Source of the DNA: Fluviicola sp.
GTDB lineage: Bacteria > Bacteroidota > Bacteroidia > Flavobacteriales_D > Crocinitomicaceae
Length of the DNA: 64,000 nucleotides
Reading direction: 5' to 3'
Assembly (NCBI RefSeq): GCF_029266855.1
Contig: NZ_JAQSWB010000005.1
Coordinates: 124,001 to 188,000, forward strand
This document shows, one piece after another, positions 44,631 through 52,947 of the stretch. The notes below the pieces were generated by a model. It was not told the origin of the DNA, did no database searches, and saw only the letters and a list, made by a program, of their open reading frames with translations. Both the position numbers and the translations under genes were made by a program. Within the stretch, counting starts at the first letter, position 1, and each line of letters starts with the position of its first letter.

Positions 44631-44663
44631 AAAGATCTGCGCCTTCTGCGTAATCCGCGGGAG
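44631..44663. repeat. right inverted-repeat arm of the GxxExxY unit
   Basis: AAAGATCTGCGCCTTCTGCG then TAATCCGCGGGAG, starting 15 bases after the stop codon. It is the inverted partner of 44091-44123. Together with the gene it defines a 573-bp unit. Confidence 0.85.
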
Positions 44664-44754
44664 ATAATATCCAAGATCATCACGTCTCCCAGCTAAACAC
44701 CAACAAACCATGGATCAATAGTAAAGCTTGAGTCTACGCTCCTCCGAAGGAAAT

Positions 44755-45510
44755 TCACTTTAACACTTCCACCATCTTAGCGTCCTTATTCTTTTTAGCA
44801 ATATTCAAAGGACTTAAACCAAACGTAATATCATCTCCACAATCAAATGTTTCAGGTGTATTCTTATCAGCTCCTCTTTTCAAAAGATATTGTGCGAGTT
44901 GAACATCTCTTTGCTTTACTGCCAGGATCAATGCATTTTCACCTTCACAATTCATAGCATCGATTTCCTCGGGGCTCAAAACCAACAGATCCAGAACTTC
45001 ATAATCTGCCCTTGAAACTGCTTCATGAAGCACCCATAGCTTTCCGCTCAAATCTCCTATTTCCTGATTTGCCCCCTGTTCCAAAAGAAAACGAGCGCAC
45101 GCATAGTGCTGATAAAATCCGGCTGATCTGAAAGATCCGATCTCACGAAAGGATGCTTCATGTTCAACCAAATAAGCCAGAATCTCACAGGCTCCATATT
45201 CTACAGCGACCAAAACACTTGAATAAGATGAACTGTTGATATTTGCTCCATGCTCGATTAACGCAATAGCTATGTTGAAATTATTTTGCCAGATTGCTGC
45301 TTGTAAAGGCGCTATTTTCCCGGCAGGTTCACTATTTCCGGGAAACTCCTTGGATTCCAGCATCTCAATTACCAAGGTTTCATTATCTGAAAAAATGGCT
45401 TCGTAGAACTTAGAAACAGTTTCTTCGGATTGCGCCCAGGAATAAAGACACGGCAAGCAAACCAATAAGGTCAATACTCCCAAACGAATTCCTTTGATTT
45501 GACTATTCAT
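44755..45510 (-). CDS. exported ankyrin-repeat protein
   Basis: 251 residues with an N-terminal signal peptide or anchor (GVLTLLVCLPCLYSWAQ). The rest is about five to six ankyrin repeats: KIAPLQAAIWQNNFNIAIAL, IEHGANINSSSYSSVLVAVE, YHACARFLLEQGANQEIGD-like units, GENALILAVKQRDVQLAQYL and FGLSPLNIAKKNKDAKMVEV. Ankyrin arrays mediate protein binding; an exported one in a Gram-negative cell would act in the periplasm. No partner is evident. It lies 92 bases downstream of the delta-60-repeat gene on the same strand. Confidence 0.85.
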   Translation of the reverse strand: MNSQIKGIRLGVLTLLVCLPCLYSWAQSEETVSKFYEAIFSDNETLVIEMLESKEFPGNSEPAGKIAPLQAAIWQNNFNIAIALIEHGANINSSSYSSVLVAVEYGACEILAYLVEHEASFREIGSFRSAGFYQHYACARFLLEQGANQEIGDLSGKLWVLHEAVSRADYEVLDLLVLSPEEIDAMNCEGENALILAVKQRDVQLAQYLLKRGADKNTPETFDCGDDITFGLSPLNIAKKNKDAKMVEVLK

Positions 45511-45602
45511 AAATGCTTGAAATAATTAGCAACTAGCTATCGAATCTCCATATGCTTCAAATCCTTTCCAGGAAGTCCTGTATGCTTCTTCTTCAAAGAG
45601 AT

Positions 45603-47708
45603 TTAAAGCTTAACGACACGTTTTGTCATCTCATTCGCAGCTGTTCTGAACTTAAAGAAATACAAACCACTTTCAAAAGAACTCAACGAAACGGTTTGAC
45701 CCGTAACCAGCGTATGTATTTCAATGACATGGCCCTGTAAATCGAGTATTTGCAATTCTAAATGAGGCTCGGAAAACGACACGCTTAAATTGTCCTTGGT
45801 CGGATTGGGAAACAAAAGCACCTCAAAAAGGTCACTTTTTTCATCAATACTTGCTGTTTCAACCTGATCCACATACACCACATGTGTTCCCGTAAAATAC
45901 AGTGGGCTGTTTTTATTTGGGCAATACAGGGACAGTTGGAACAATACAAGACTCGAAGGTTGCAAATAATAATTAAAAGCGATTGTATCGTAATGCGTTC
46001 CATTTACATCGTGAATATTCCAAACCACAACGCAGGTATCCGCATTAGTAATCCAAACACTTTCAACATACATCGTATCAATGGAATTATAGTCAATCGA
46101 ACAATCCTCAACGACAGCACCTAAGGTATCTGTTACTTGTGAGCCTCCGTACTGATTCGTAACAATTGAATTGGAAACCGAAGGAATTACAGCATAGGTT
46201 GAAAGTGTATCACCGCAAACTCCAGCAATCCTAAGTTCGTATAATCCGCTGCACAAACTATCCATATTTCCATAGGCATTGATATTGGTAAGATTCGATA
46301 AAGCTTCCCAGGAATTCGTATCCAATTGTGCGTGAAAAGGTGAATTTCCTTTGACCATGTAATTCAAGGTTCCGGTGCATAACCCATTAATATCCGTACC
46401 TGCGAAAATATTCGTTAATACTGTTGGACGGTATTGATCGAAACCAATATAAATCTGAACTACAGAGTCGCATCCTGCTGAATTAGTTAAATACTGATTG
46501 TGAACACCTGGAGAATAATAATTTACGCCGTTGTATTCGCAAAAGGTATCACAGGTATAAGCTTCATCAAAAGAAAATGTAGAACAAGCCGATAATCGAA
46601 GCATATAGTCAATAAAGGGATCCGGCCAATACAGATTGCCACCGCCAAAAACGATCTTCCCATCGGATTGAAAGTCCAGATCAAACGGAAATGCCAGGCG
46701 CATCTTTGGAAAAAAAGACTGATCTACTGTTCCGTTCGTATTCAATCGAACAATCCCTTGCCGATAGGCACCCTGATAATTGATAAAACTACCGGTAACG
46801 ATCAGTTTTCCATCCGGTTGATCAGCCATTAAGTTAAAACCTGTGTTACTCACTTCCCCTGTAAAATTTAGATCAACCGTACCATCTAAATTCAATTGAA
46901 GCAAGCGATATGGTCCTGGAAATGGAACGTCCTCTCCATAAATGTCAATTTTTTGTGAGAATTCGTTATAGGTAATTCTCTGCACTGCGAAAGCAACATT
47001 TGCCTGAAACGTTTGATCCAACGACCCATCTGAATTCAAGCGTAAAATACCGCTTGCCTCAGCCCCATTGATAACAAATTGACCTCCTATTAAGATTTTT
47101 CCATCGGGTTGAAGCTCCATGCACCCAATATCTGCATTAACCAATGCTGTGTCGAGAACAAAACTTGAATCCAGCGTTCCATTCTCATTTAACCGAATAG
47201 CTCTGACCGTTTGCCCATTGACCAAATAAAAACCGGAACAAATTAATTTATCATCCGCTTGAACTTTAATAACATATGTGTTCTCACAATTCGCTGAATC
47301 CAGAGAAAAAGTGGTGTCTAACGACCCATTGGAATGCAATCGAATGATTCTATTACATGGAACTCCGTTAAATGAGCTAAATGTCCCTCTGACTATTAAT
47401 TTACCATTCGATTGAAGTGCAACATCGCTTACATATACCGTATCAAAACCTGAACCTATATTGAAAGTTGTATCTTGAGTACCATCACCGTTCAAACGAA
47501 TCAACCGATTTGCTGTGCTTCCGTTGAAACTCGTAAAAAAGCCTCCGGCAACAATTTTATCATCCGGTTGAACCGCAATGCTCACAACATATTCATTGAA
47601 TCCGGACCCCAAATTAAACGAATTATCAATGGTACCTCCCTGAGCGAAAACTTTTAACCCGTTGAGAAGAAAAACACTTAAGAAGAAGGCAGAAAGAAAT
47701 ACTTTCAT
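45603..47708 (-). CDS. T9SS-secreted delta-60-repeat (DUF5122) protein
   Basis: 701 residues. Signal peptide about 1-22 (MKVFLSAFFLSVFLLNGLKV). Residues about 25-370 are seven to eight delta-60 repeats of about 50 residues, each with a D..F..GSGF, ...QPDGKI(L/V)...G, ...(I)RLN.DG..D..F signature; these fold as a beta-propeller. About 370-620 is a Cys-containing spacer. The C-terminus (about 625-701) is a T9SS type-A domain (LFPNPTKDNL ... TKRVVKL). Extracellular. A 13-bp inverted repeat lies just upstream (47725-47763). Confidence 0.87.
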   Translation of the reverse strand: MKVFLSAFFLSVFLLNGLKVFAQGGTIDNSFNLGSGFNEYVVSIAVQPDDKIVAGGFFTSFNGSTANRLIRLNGDGTQDTTFNIGSGFDTVYVSDVALQSNGKLIVRGTFSSFNGVPCNRIIRLHSNGSLDTTFSLDSANCENTYVIKVQADDKLICSGFYLVNGQTVRAIRLNENGTLDSSFVLDTALVNADIGCMELQPDGKILIGGQFVINGAEASGILRLNSDGSLDQTFQANVAFAVQRITYNEFSQKIDIYGEDVPFPGPYRLLQLNLDGTVDLNFTGEVSNTGFNLMADQPDGKLIVTGSFINYQGAYRQGIVRLNTNGTVDQSFFPKMRLAFPFDLDFQSDGKIVFGGGNLYWPDPFIDYMLRLSACSTFSFDEAYTCDTFCEYNGVNYYSPGVHNQYLTNSAGCDSVVQIYIGFDQYRPTVLTNIFAGTDINGLCTGTLNYMVKGNSPFHAQLDTNSWEALSNLTNINAYGNMDSLCSGLYELRIAGVCGDTLSTYAVIPSVSNSIVTNQYGGSQVTDTLGAVVEDCSIDYNSIDTMYVESVWITNADTCVVVWNIHDVNGTHYDTIAFNYYLQPSSLVLFQLSLYCPNKNSPLYFTGTHVVYVDQVETASIDEKSDLFEVLLFPNPTKDNLSVSFSEPHLELQILDLQGHVIEIHTLVTGQTVSLSSFESGLYFFKFRTAANEMTKRVVKL

Positions 47709-47724
47709 GGAAGCAGATGATTTA

Positions 47725-47763
47725 GTTGGAAATTTTCAACCAAATTAGCGGAAAATTTCCAAC
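47725..47763. repeat. 13-bp perfect inverted repeat upstream of the delta-60 gene
   Basis: GTTGGAAATTTTC (47725-47737) and GAAAATTTCCAAC (47751-47763), separated by 13 bases. It sits between the metG stop and the next minus-strand start with no U-tract, so a protein-binding site or leader structure is as likely as termination. Confidence 0.65.
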
Positions 47764-47795
47764 TGGCAAAAATGTGTTTCTGACAGATTTAAAGT

Positions 47796-49859
47796 TTACC
47801 GGATCTCCCCACCCGCTTCAAATCCTTTTTCCGGGATCATAAAGCTCAGTTTTCCTTCTTCATTCTCAGCCATCAGGATCATACCCTTGGATTCTACTCC
47901 GCGAATTTTTCTCGGCGCCAGGTTCATCAATACAGCAACCGTTTTACCGATCACTTCCTCTGGACTATAATGTTCTGCAATCCCCGAAACAATGGTACGT
48001 GTATCAATTCCTGTGTTTACCGTTAATTGAAGTAATTTATCGGCCTTCGGAACCCGGATCGCATCTACAATCGTTCCCAAACGAATATCCATCTTCGTGA
48101 AATCATCAAAAGAAGTTTCTTCTTTTTGAGACGGGAAATTTGTTTCCGCTGCGGCTGTTGGCTGCGAAGCGTGTAAGTATGCTACCTCTTTTGCTACAAA
48201 TTCATCGTCGATCTTTTGGAACAAGATACTTGGAGGATTCGTCTGATCCCCGGCCTGCAATAAAATACTTCCTGATGCGTCCCATGCTTTGGCTTCTGTT
48301 CCCACAAATGCACGAATCTTAGCAGCCGTTTCCGGCAAGAACGGATCCAACACCAAACCTAAGTTTGCTGTGATCTGAAGCGCAATATTCATGATCGTTT
48401 CAACTCGTTTCGGATCGGTTTTCACCAATTTCCACGGTTCGTTATCTGCCAGATATTTATTCCCGATTCGAGCCAGCATCATTGCTTCTGCCTGTGCATC
48501 GCGCAGTTTGTATTGGTAAACCAGTTCCCCGATCCGCTGTGGAATGGCTTTCATATCGTCAAGTACCTGTTGGTCTTCAGCACTTAGTTCACCGCATGCC
48601 GGAACTTTCCCCTCGTAATATTTTTGTGTCAGTACCAGTGCACGATTTACAAAGTTTCCAAGGATATCCGCCAACTCGTTATTTACACGAGCCTGGTATT
48701 CTTTCCAGGTAAATTCTGCGTCTTTCGTTTCCGGGGCGATGCATGTCAGTGTATACTTTAACTCATCGATCTTCTCCGGGTATCGTTCCAGGTACTCGTG
48801 CAGCCAAACGGCCCAATTGCGGGAAGTAGAGAATTTATCTCCTTCCAGGTTAAGGAACTCGTAAGCCGGTACGTTGTCCGGTAAAATGAACCCGCCGTGG
48901 TCTTTCAGTAAGATCGGGAAAATGATTGCATGAAATACGATATTGTCCTTCCCGATAAAATGAACCAGCTTGCGTTCTTCGTTACACCAGTAATCTTTCC
49001 AGTCTTTTCCGTTATCCAAAGCCCATTGCTTGGTCGCAGAAATATACCCGATCGGAGCATCAAGCCATACGTACAATACTTTTCCGTCAGCTCCCGGAAG
49101 CGGAACTGGAACTCCCCAATCCAGGTCTCGGGTCATTGCACGCGGGTGCAGACCACCATCGATCCAGGACATACACTGCCCGATTACCTGGTTTCTCCAA
49201 GCCTTCGGATCGTGCTGTTGTTTGCCGTCCAAAATTCCTTCTTTGATCCACGGACGTAACCACTCTTCGTGACGATCCATTGGCAGGAACCAGTGCGAAG
49301 TGCTTTTCAATACTGGTTTCAATCCGCTCAAAGTGGAAACCGGATTCTTCAGGTCCGTAGGACTCAAAGCTGAACCGCATTTCTCACACTGATCACCATA
49401 AGCACCCGGATTTCCGCAGTTCGGGCACTCCCCTGTTATGTATCTGTCAGCAAGGAATTGCTGGTATTCTTCGTCGTAATATTGTTCGGTCGTCTCCTCG
49501 ATAAACTTTCCGTTCTTCTCCAGGACTTTGAAGAATTCCTGCGCAGTTTCAATGTGGATCTGCTCCGAAGTACGGTGGAAAATATCGAACGAGATATTGA
49601 ATTGTTTGAATGAATCACCGATCATTTTGTTGTACTTATCCACGATCTCGCGGGGAGTGATCCCTTCTTTCTTAGCGCGCAGCGTAATAGCGGCACCGTG
49701 TTCATCCGACCCGCAGATGAAAGCCACATCGTGACCGTTCGAACGCAGGAAACGCACAAAAATGTCAGCAGGCAGGTAAACACCGGCAACGTGTCCTAAA
49801 TGAAGGGGTCCGTTCGCATATGGGAGCGCAGCTGTTACAGTAAATTTCGATTTATTCAT
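47796..49859 (-). CDS. metG: methionyl-tRNA synthetase
   Basis: 687 residues, the long bacterial form. HIGH-type motif HLGH in YANGPLHLGHVAG; connective-peptide zinc knuckle with CPNCGNPGAYGDQCEKCG; KMSKS-type loop KFSTSRNWAVW; anticodon-binding helical domain; and a C-terminal OB-fold tRNA-binding domain (FTKMDIRLGTIVDAIRVPKA ... GVESKGMILMA). It charges tRNA-Met in the cytoplasm and the C-terminal domain dimerises. Upstream on the minus strand is a G/C-rich hairpin and a CGCAGA repeat element. Confidence 0.97.
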   Translation of the reverse strand: MNKSKFTVTAALPYANGPLHLGHVAGVYLPADIFVRFLRSNGHDVAFICGSDEHGAAITLRAKKEGITPREIVDKYNKMIGDSFKQFNISFDIFHRTSEQIHIETAQEFFKVLEKNGKFIEETTEQYYDEEYQQFLADRYITGECPNCGNPGAYGDQCEKCGSALSPTDLKNPVSTLSGLKPVLKSTSHWFLPMDRHEEWLRPWIKEGILDGKQQHDPKAWRNQVIGQCMSWIDGGLHPRAMTRDLDWGVPVPLPGADGKVLYVWLDAPIGYISATKQWALDNGKDWKDYWCNEERKLVHFIGKDNIVFHAIIFPILLKDHGGFILPDNVPAYEFLNLEGDKFSTSRNWAVWLHEYLERYPEKIDELKYTLTCIAPETKDAEFTWKEYQARVNNELADILGNFVNRALVLTQKYYEGKVPACGELSAEDQQVLDDMKAIPQRIGELVYQYKLRDAQAEAMMLARIGNKYLADNEPWKLVKTDPKRVETIMNIALQITANLGLVLDPFLPETAAKIRAFVGTEAKAWDASGSILLQAGDQTNPPSILFQKIDDEFVAKEVAYLHASQPTAAAETNFPSQKEETSFDDFTKMDIRLGTIVDAIRVPKADKLLQLTVNTGIDTRTIVSGIAEHYSPEEVIGKTVAVLMNLAPRKIRGVESKGMILMAENEEGKLSFMIPEKGFEAGGEIR

Positions 49860-49885
49860 AATGTAAAATTAGGAAAATTTTTAGC

Positions 49886-49917
49886 TCCCCCCCTTCGGAG
49901 GGGGAACAAGGGGGAGG
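49886..49917 (-). repeat. G/C-rich hairpin in the metG leader
   Basis: On the minus strand: CTCCCCCTTGTTCCCCCTCC followed by GAAGGGGGGG and AG. The G-run can pair with either of two C-runs. Such (C)n-TTC-(G)n blocks recur in intergenic regions of related genomes in my recollection; only one is in this window. Confidence 0.5.
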
Positions 49918-49931
49918 AAATCCATATTTTT

Positions 49932-50033
49932 CTCCCGCAGATAGCGCTGATTTCGCAGATTAATGAGACCATGTAATCACATAGTGCTTAACACTTCAAA
50001 AAACCTGAAAGACTTCCGTGTTCATCTGTGGGA
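49932..50033. repeat. gene-less relative of the GxxExxY inverted-repeat unit
   Basis: The left end CTCCCGCAGATAGCGCTGAT, then TTCGCAGATTA, matches the 44091 arm at its first 11 bases and again in the TTCGCAGA word. The right end TTCCGTGTTCATCTGTGGGA (50014-50033) is the inverted counterpart of CTCCCGCAGAT with one G/A change. The ~50 bases between contain no frame. Confidence 0.6.
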
Positions 50034-50072
50034 AAATAATAAATCGTATTTTTACTACTAAACTTCGCTGCC

Positions 50073-50795
50073 ATGAAACTTCTTTCTTTCGCATTGCTGT
50101 TCGTTCTATACTCCTGCGGACCCTCCTCCTCCCAGAATGAGCGACTGAAAAACATTAAACCCGTAAACATCCAGTTCTTCGAGACCTACACCCTGAACGA
50201 GATTTCTGCTCAGTGGCTTGCAGCTTGTAAATTATCTGCAGCCGATACGCTTGCTGAACAGGGAGAAGTACCCCTTGATCAAATCGGTTTCAAGGGCTTG
50301 AGAGCATTGCTTCGTTATACAGAAAACAATGGTCCGTTGGGATTTGCATTGAAGGAAGACATGTTCAAAGTCGATTCGATCCTGGCAATCCCTGAAATTG
50401 CAAAACTCTTTCCAAAAGATTTGGAGTTCATGTGGGCGCTAAACCCGGAAAAAATGGGAGATGACCAGAGTTTCTATAACCTGTATGCCGTAAAAGTTCC
50501 TGCAGGTAAAAAAGCACGGGTGGATGGAAGACATATTGTGGAAGCCGTTCCGAAAACAGACAAGGTAAATGGAGGCATAATCATTAGTATTTCTATGACT
50601 AAAGACGGAACAGATGCATGGAAATTAATGACGGAGCAAAATCTCAATCGCTGCATTGCAATTACGATGGATAAAAAAGTGATTTCCTGTCCGCTAGTTA
50701 TGACGGTCATAAGTGGTGGAGATACACAGATCTCCGGAAACTTTTCCATGGAAGAAGCGGGAAATTTATCGGATCAGATCAATGCAGGGAAATGA
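50073..50795 (+). CDS. lipoprotein with a SecD P1-head-like domain
   Basis: 240 residues. The N-terminus MKLLSFALLFVLYSCGPSSS ends in a lipobox-like YSC, so it is probably lipidated. The C-terminal ~100 residues match the SecD/SecDF periplasmic P1 pattern: GGIIISISMTKDGTDAWKLM, TEQNLNRCIAITMDKKVIS, CPLVMTVISGGDTQISGNFS and MEEAGNLSDQI, paralleling SecD's V..(a)..F...T....iAI.lD..V...P.(i)....G...I.G.F...EA..La. SecD is normally a large polytopic protein; here the domain stands alone. Function unknown. It has no operon partner, being followed by a small membrane protein 72 bases later. Confidence 0.75.
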   Translation: MKLLSFALLFVLYSCGPSSSQNERLKNIKPVNIQFFETYTLNEISAQWLAACKLSAADTLAEQGEVPLDQIGFKGLRALLRYTENNGPLGFALKEDMFKVDSILAIPEIAKLFPKDLEFMWALNPEKMGDDQSFYNLYAVKVPAGKKARVDGRHIVEAVPKTDKVNGGIIISISMTKDGTDAWKLMTEQNLNRCIAITMDKKVISCPLVMTVISGGDTQISGNFSMEEAGNLSDQINAGK

Positions 50796-50867
50796 TTCAG
50801 GTAAGCAATTATTCACACGTGTTTTCGTCCTAATCGCTAAATTCAATCTAATACAACGAAATATCCA

Positions 50868-51266
50868 ATGAACACCAAATTAAAATTCAGCATCTTACTC
50901 ATTTTCCTGTTATCTGCGGTTTTTCCGGCTCGTGCAGATTTCACTGGTCCTCCCATGGAAGCTGTTGTTGCTGTTTGGATTTTGGGATTGGTTGGCGGAT
51001 TCTTTGCTTGTGCTTTAGCTGCGTGGATCGTTAAACGGATCGTTGAGCAATTTACCAAACGAAAACGCCGGCATATCTGGTTCCAAACAACTTTCATGTA
51101 TTTGTTCCTGGCACTTTTTCTTTACCTGGAAGACTCCAAACACATCCTGGATAATTTCACTGATGAAACCCGGATGAACTTCTACTGGACTCTCTTCTTT
51201 CTGAGCCTCACACTTGGCTGCGTAATCGGCTACCTCATCACACCGAAGAAAAAGGAAATAAAATAA
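50868..51266 (+). CDS. small membrane protein of unknown function
   Basis: 132 residues. An N-terminal signal or helix (LKFSILLIFLLSAVFPARA) is followed by three helices (AVVAVWILGLVGGFFACALA, TTFMYLFLALFLYLE, YWTLFFLSLTLGCVIGYLI) with a basic loop (KRIVEQFTKRKRRHIWF) and a Lys-rich tail. No domain is recognised. It is followed 12 bases later by a lipoprotein gene, so these two may be co-transcribed. Confidence 0.7.
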   Translation: MNTKLKFSILLIFLLSAVFPARADFTGPPMEAVVAVWILGLVGGFFACALAAWIVKRIVEQFTKRKRRHIWFQTTFMYLFLALFLYLEDSKHILDNFTDETRMNFYWTLFFLSLTLGCVIGYLITPKKKEIK

Positions 51267-51278
51267 TTGCTGATTCAA

Positions 51279-51740
51279 ATGAAACACCAGAACATAAAGA
51301 CTCCTTTTTACATCCTGATCTTATTCCTGATTTCTGCTTGCTTGGAAAAGAAAACTGAACTAAGTCAAAGCGAAAAAAATTACCTGGAAACCCAAGACAG
51401 TTTGATAAAATACAAATCCGATATCTTTCAGTTTTTAGATGAAGATTCGTTACAATCGAGTGTTTCTGATTACATCAAACTGGATTATCAACATTATAAA
51501 ACCAAATACAGGCTTTCAGAAAAAGAAATGGATGCAACAAGAAAAGCATTCATTACAACGTATGAAATAGCTAAAACATTTAAAGAAATAGGAGAAAATA
51601 CGTCGCGTTCCGATTCAAATTATTCCAGGGGTTCTATCAAAGGAACTTATTCCTTCGATCAGAAACTAAAACCGGCTAATGTCAGTAAGGATGAAGATAC
51701 AGAAGTCAAAGTGCTCATGGAAGATTTTAAATCAAAATAA
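51279..51740 (+). CDS. small lipoprotein of unknown function
   Basis: 153 residues from the ATG at 51279; a TTG four codons upstream is less likely. MKHQNIKTPFYILILFLISA then Cys gives a clear lipobox (LISAC). The mature part is charged and helical (KNYLETQDSLIKYKSDIF, YRLSEKEMDATRKAFITTYE). No domain is recognised. Likely anchored to the inner or outer membrane, facing the periplasm or surface. Confidence 0.75.
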   Translation: MKHQNIKTPFYILILFLISACLEKKTELSQSEKNYLETQDSLIKYKSDIFQFLDEDSLQSSVSDYIKLDYQHYKTKYRLSEKEMDATRKAFITTYEIAKTFKEIGENTSRSDSNYSRGSIKGTYSFDQKLKPANVSKDEDTEVKVLMEDFKSK

Positions 51741-51794
51741 CCAATTGATCTTGTTTTACGCAGGCGAGAATCGCTTAAATCCTCCTTGGAGAGT

Positions 51795-51827
51795 TGAACC
51801 TCTTTCCTAATCTTTTCCTATTTTTGA
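51795..51827 (+). promoter_or_regulatory. candidate promoter
   Basis: TTG (51795-51797), a 22-base spacer and TATTTTTG (51820-51827), an exact TAnnTTTG, 25 bases before the ATG at 51853. Confidence 0.45.
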
Positions 51828-51852
51828 AAATCCGGTCCCTAATTCATTACAT

Positions 51853-52869
51853 ATGTACACCTTCCACAACTGTTTTTTGTTTTTCTCACTTCTATTCAGC
51901 ACCTCTCTGTCAGCACAGCCTTTCCGGAATGAGTTGGATTCTGTCGTTAAAAAGAAAATGTCTCCACTGGGTTTACATCAGCTAACGATCAGCTGGAGTG
52001 AATATGAAAGCACTCCTTTGACTGATATTCAGCGCTTTGATAAAGACGGGAACCGAGTTGAACACCTTTCCTTTAACGGAAACCACTGGACACGTCACAA
52101 AGAAGAATTTGACGATAAGAACCGCCGAACAGCTTTTAGCTTTTTCGATGAAAAAGACACGTCTCTTTTAGTAACCAAGCATGTCTATACCTATATCGAT
52201 TCCCTGAATTACAAAAGAGAAAGCTTCAATTTTGGAAGGGAGCTTAGCAAAACAACCCTTCATGAAACCAAGGTAGCCAAAGACACTTTTTGGGTAACCG
52301 AAACTGAAACCAATGCAAATGGCATTCAAATTAGTAAGTCGCTCTCGCGGTATACGCTAAAAGGAGATTCCTTGACGGTCTCAGAATTCGTGGACTTTGA
52401 CAGAAGCGGAAAGATGAGTGATATAAAGGCATATTATCAACTCCGCAAAAAAGATAAAAACGGTAATACTGTTAGTACAAGTGGGATATATGAGGTAGTG
52501 GTAGATGAATCCCTTCAAAACAACCAGACTCTTTACATGGATGTAATGAAATACCCGGAGAAATACATTCAATACCAGCTAGACGGGAAATTTCCTTACA
52601 CTTACGGAGAAGAAGTTAATTCCACTCATAGTTACAATTCGAAAGGGAAACTCATCAGCAGCTATGATTACGGTGACAAAAAAAAGTACTCCTATAATTC
52701 CCAAGGACAATTAATAAAAATAGAATTCGCTTCAAAACTCCCAGGTTTTAAAGAGGAAAAAGTATGTGATCAGACCTTTCAATATGACACACACGGTTTA
52801 CCAATCAAAGTATTAGAGAGTAGGGTTCAATCCGGAAAGACAATAACTTATATTTTCGAATACAAGTAA
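51853..52869 (+). CDS. secreted protein with YD/RHS-like strand repeats, unknown function
   Basis: 338 residues. Signal peptide about 1-22 (FLFFSLLFSTSLSAQ). The mature part contains short beta-hairpin repeats like those in YD/RHS-type or toxin-immunity-like proteins: FDKDGNRVEHLSFNGNHW, EFDDKNRRTAFSFFDEKD, YNSKGKLISSYDYGDKKKY and YNSQGQLIKIEFASK. The overall length is far below that of RHS toxins and no toxin domain is seen. Function unknown. Preceded by its own promoter-like sequence. Confidence 0.72.
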   Translation: MYTFHNCFLFFSLLFSTSLSAQPFRNELDSVVKKKMSPLGLHQLTISWSEYESTPLTDIQRFDKDGNRVEHLSFNGNHWTRHKEEFDDKNRRTAFSFFDEKDTSLLVTKHVYTYIDSLNYKRESFNFGRELSKTTLHETKVAKDTFWVTETETNANGIQISKSLSRYTLKGDSLTVSEFVDFDRSGKMSDIKAYYQLRKKDKNGNTVSTSGIYEVVVDESLQNNQTLYMDVMKYPEKYIQYQLDGKFPYTYGEEVNSTHSYNSKGKLISSYDYGDKKKYSYNSQGQLIKIEFASKLPGFKEEKVCDQTFQYDTHGLPIKVLESRVQSGKTITYIFEYK

Positions 52870-52947
52870 GGGAATTCAATCCATAAATTGATAATCTAAT
52901 TTGGATGTTTCATTGACCATCCCATCCTTTTTCCATACTTTTAAGTC

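Noticed and set aside
44091-44663. CRISPR-like array from the CGCAGA words
   Set aside because: Words are short and irregular, spacers are not unique segments of constant length, and no cas gene is present.
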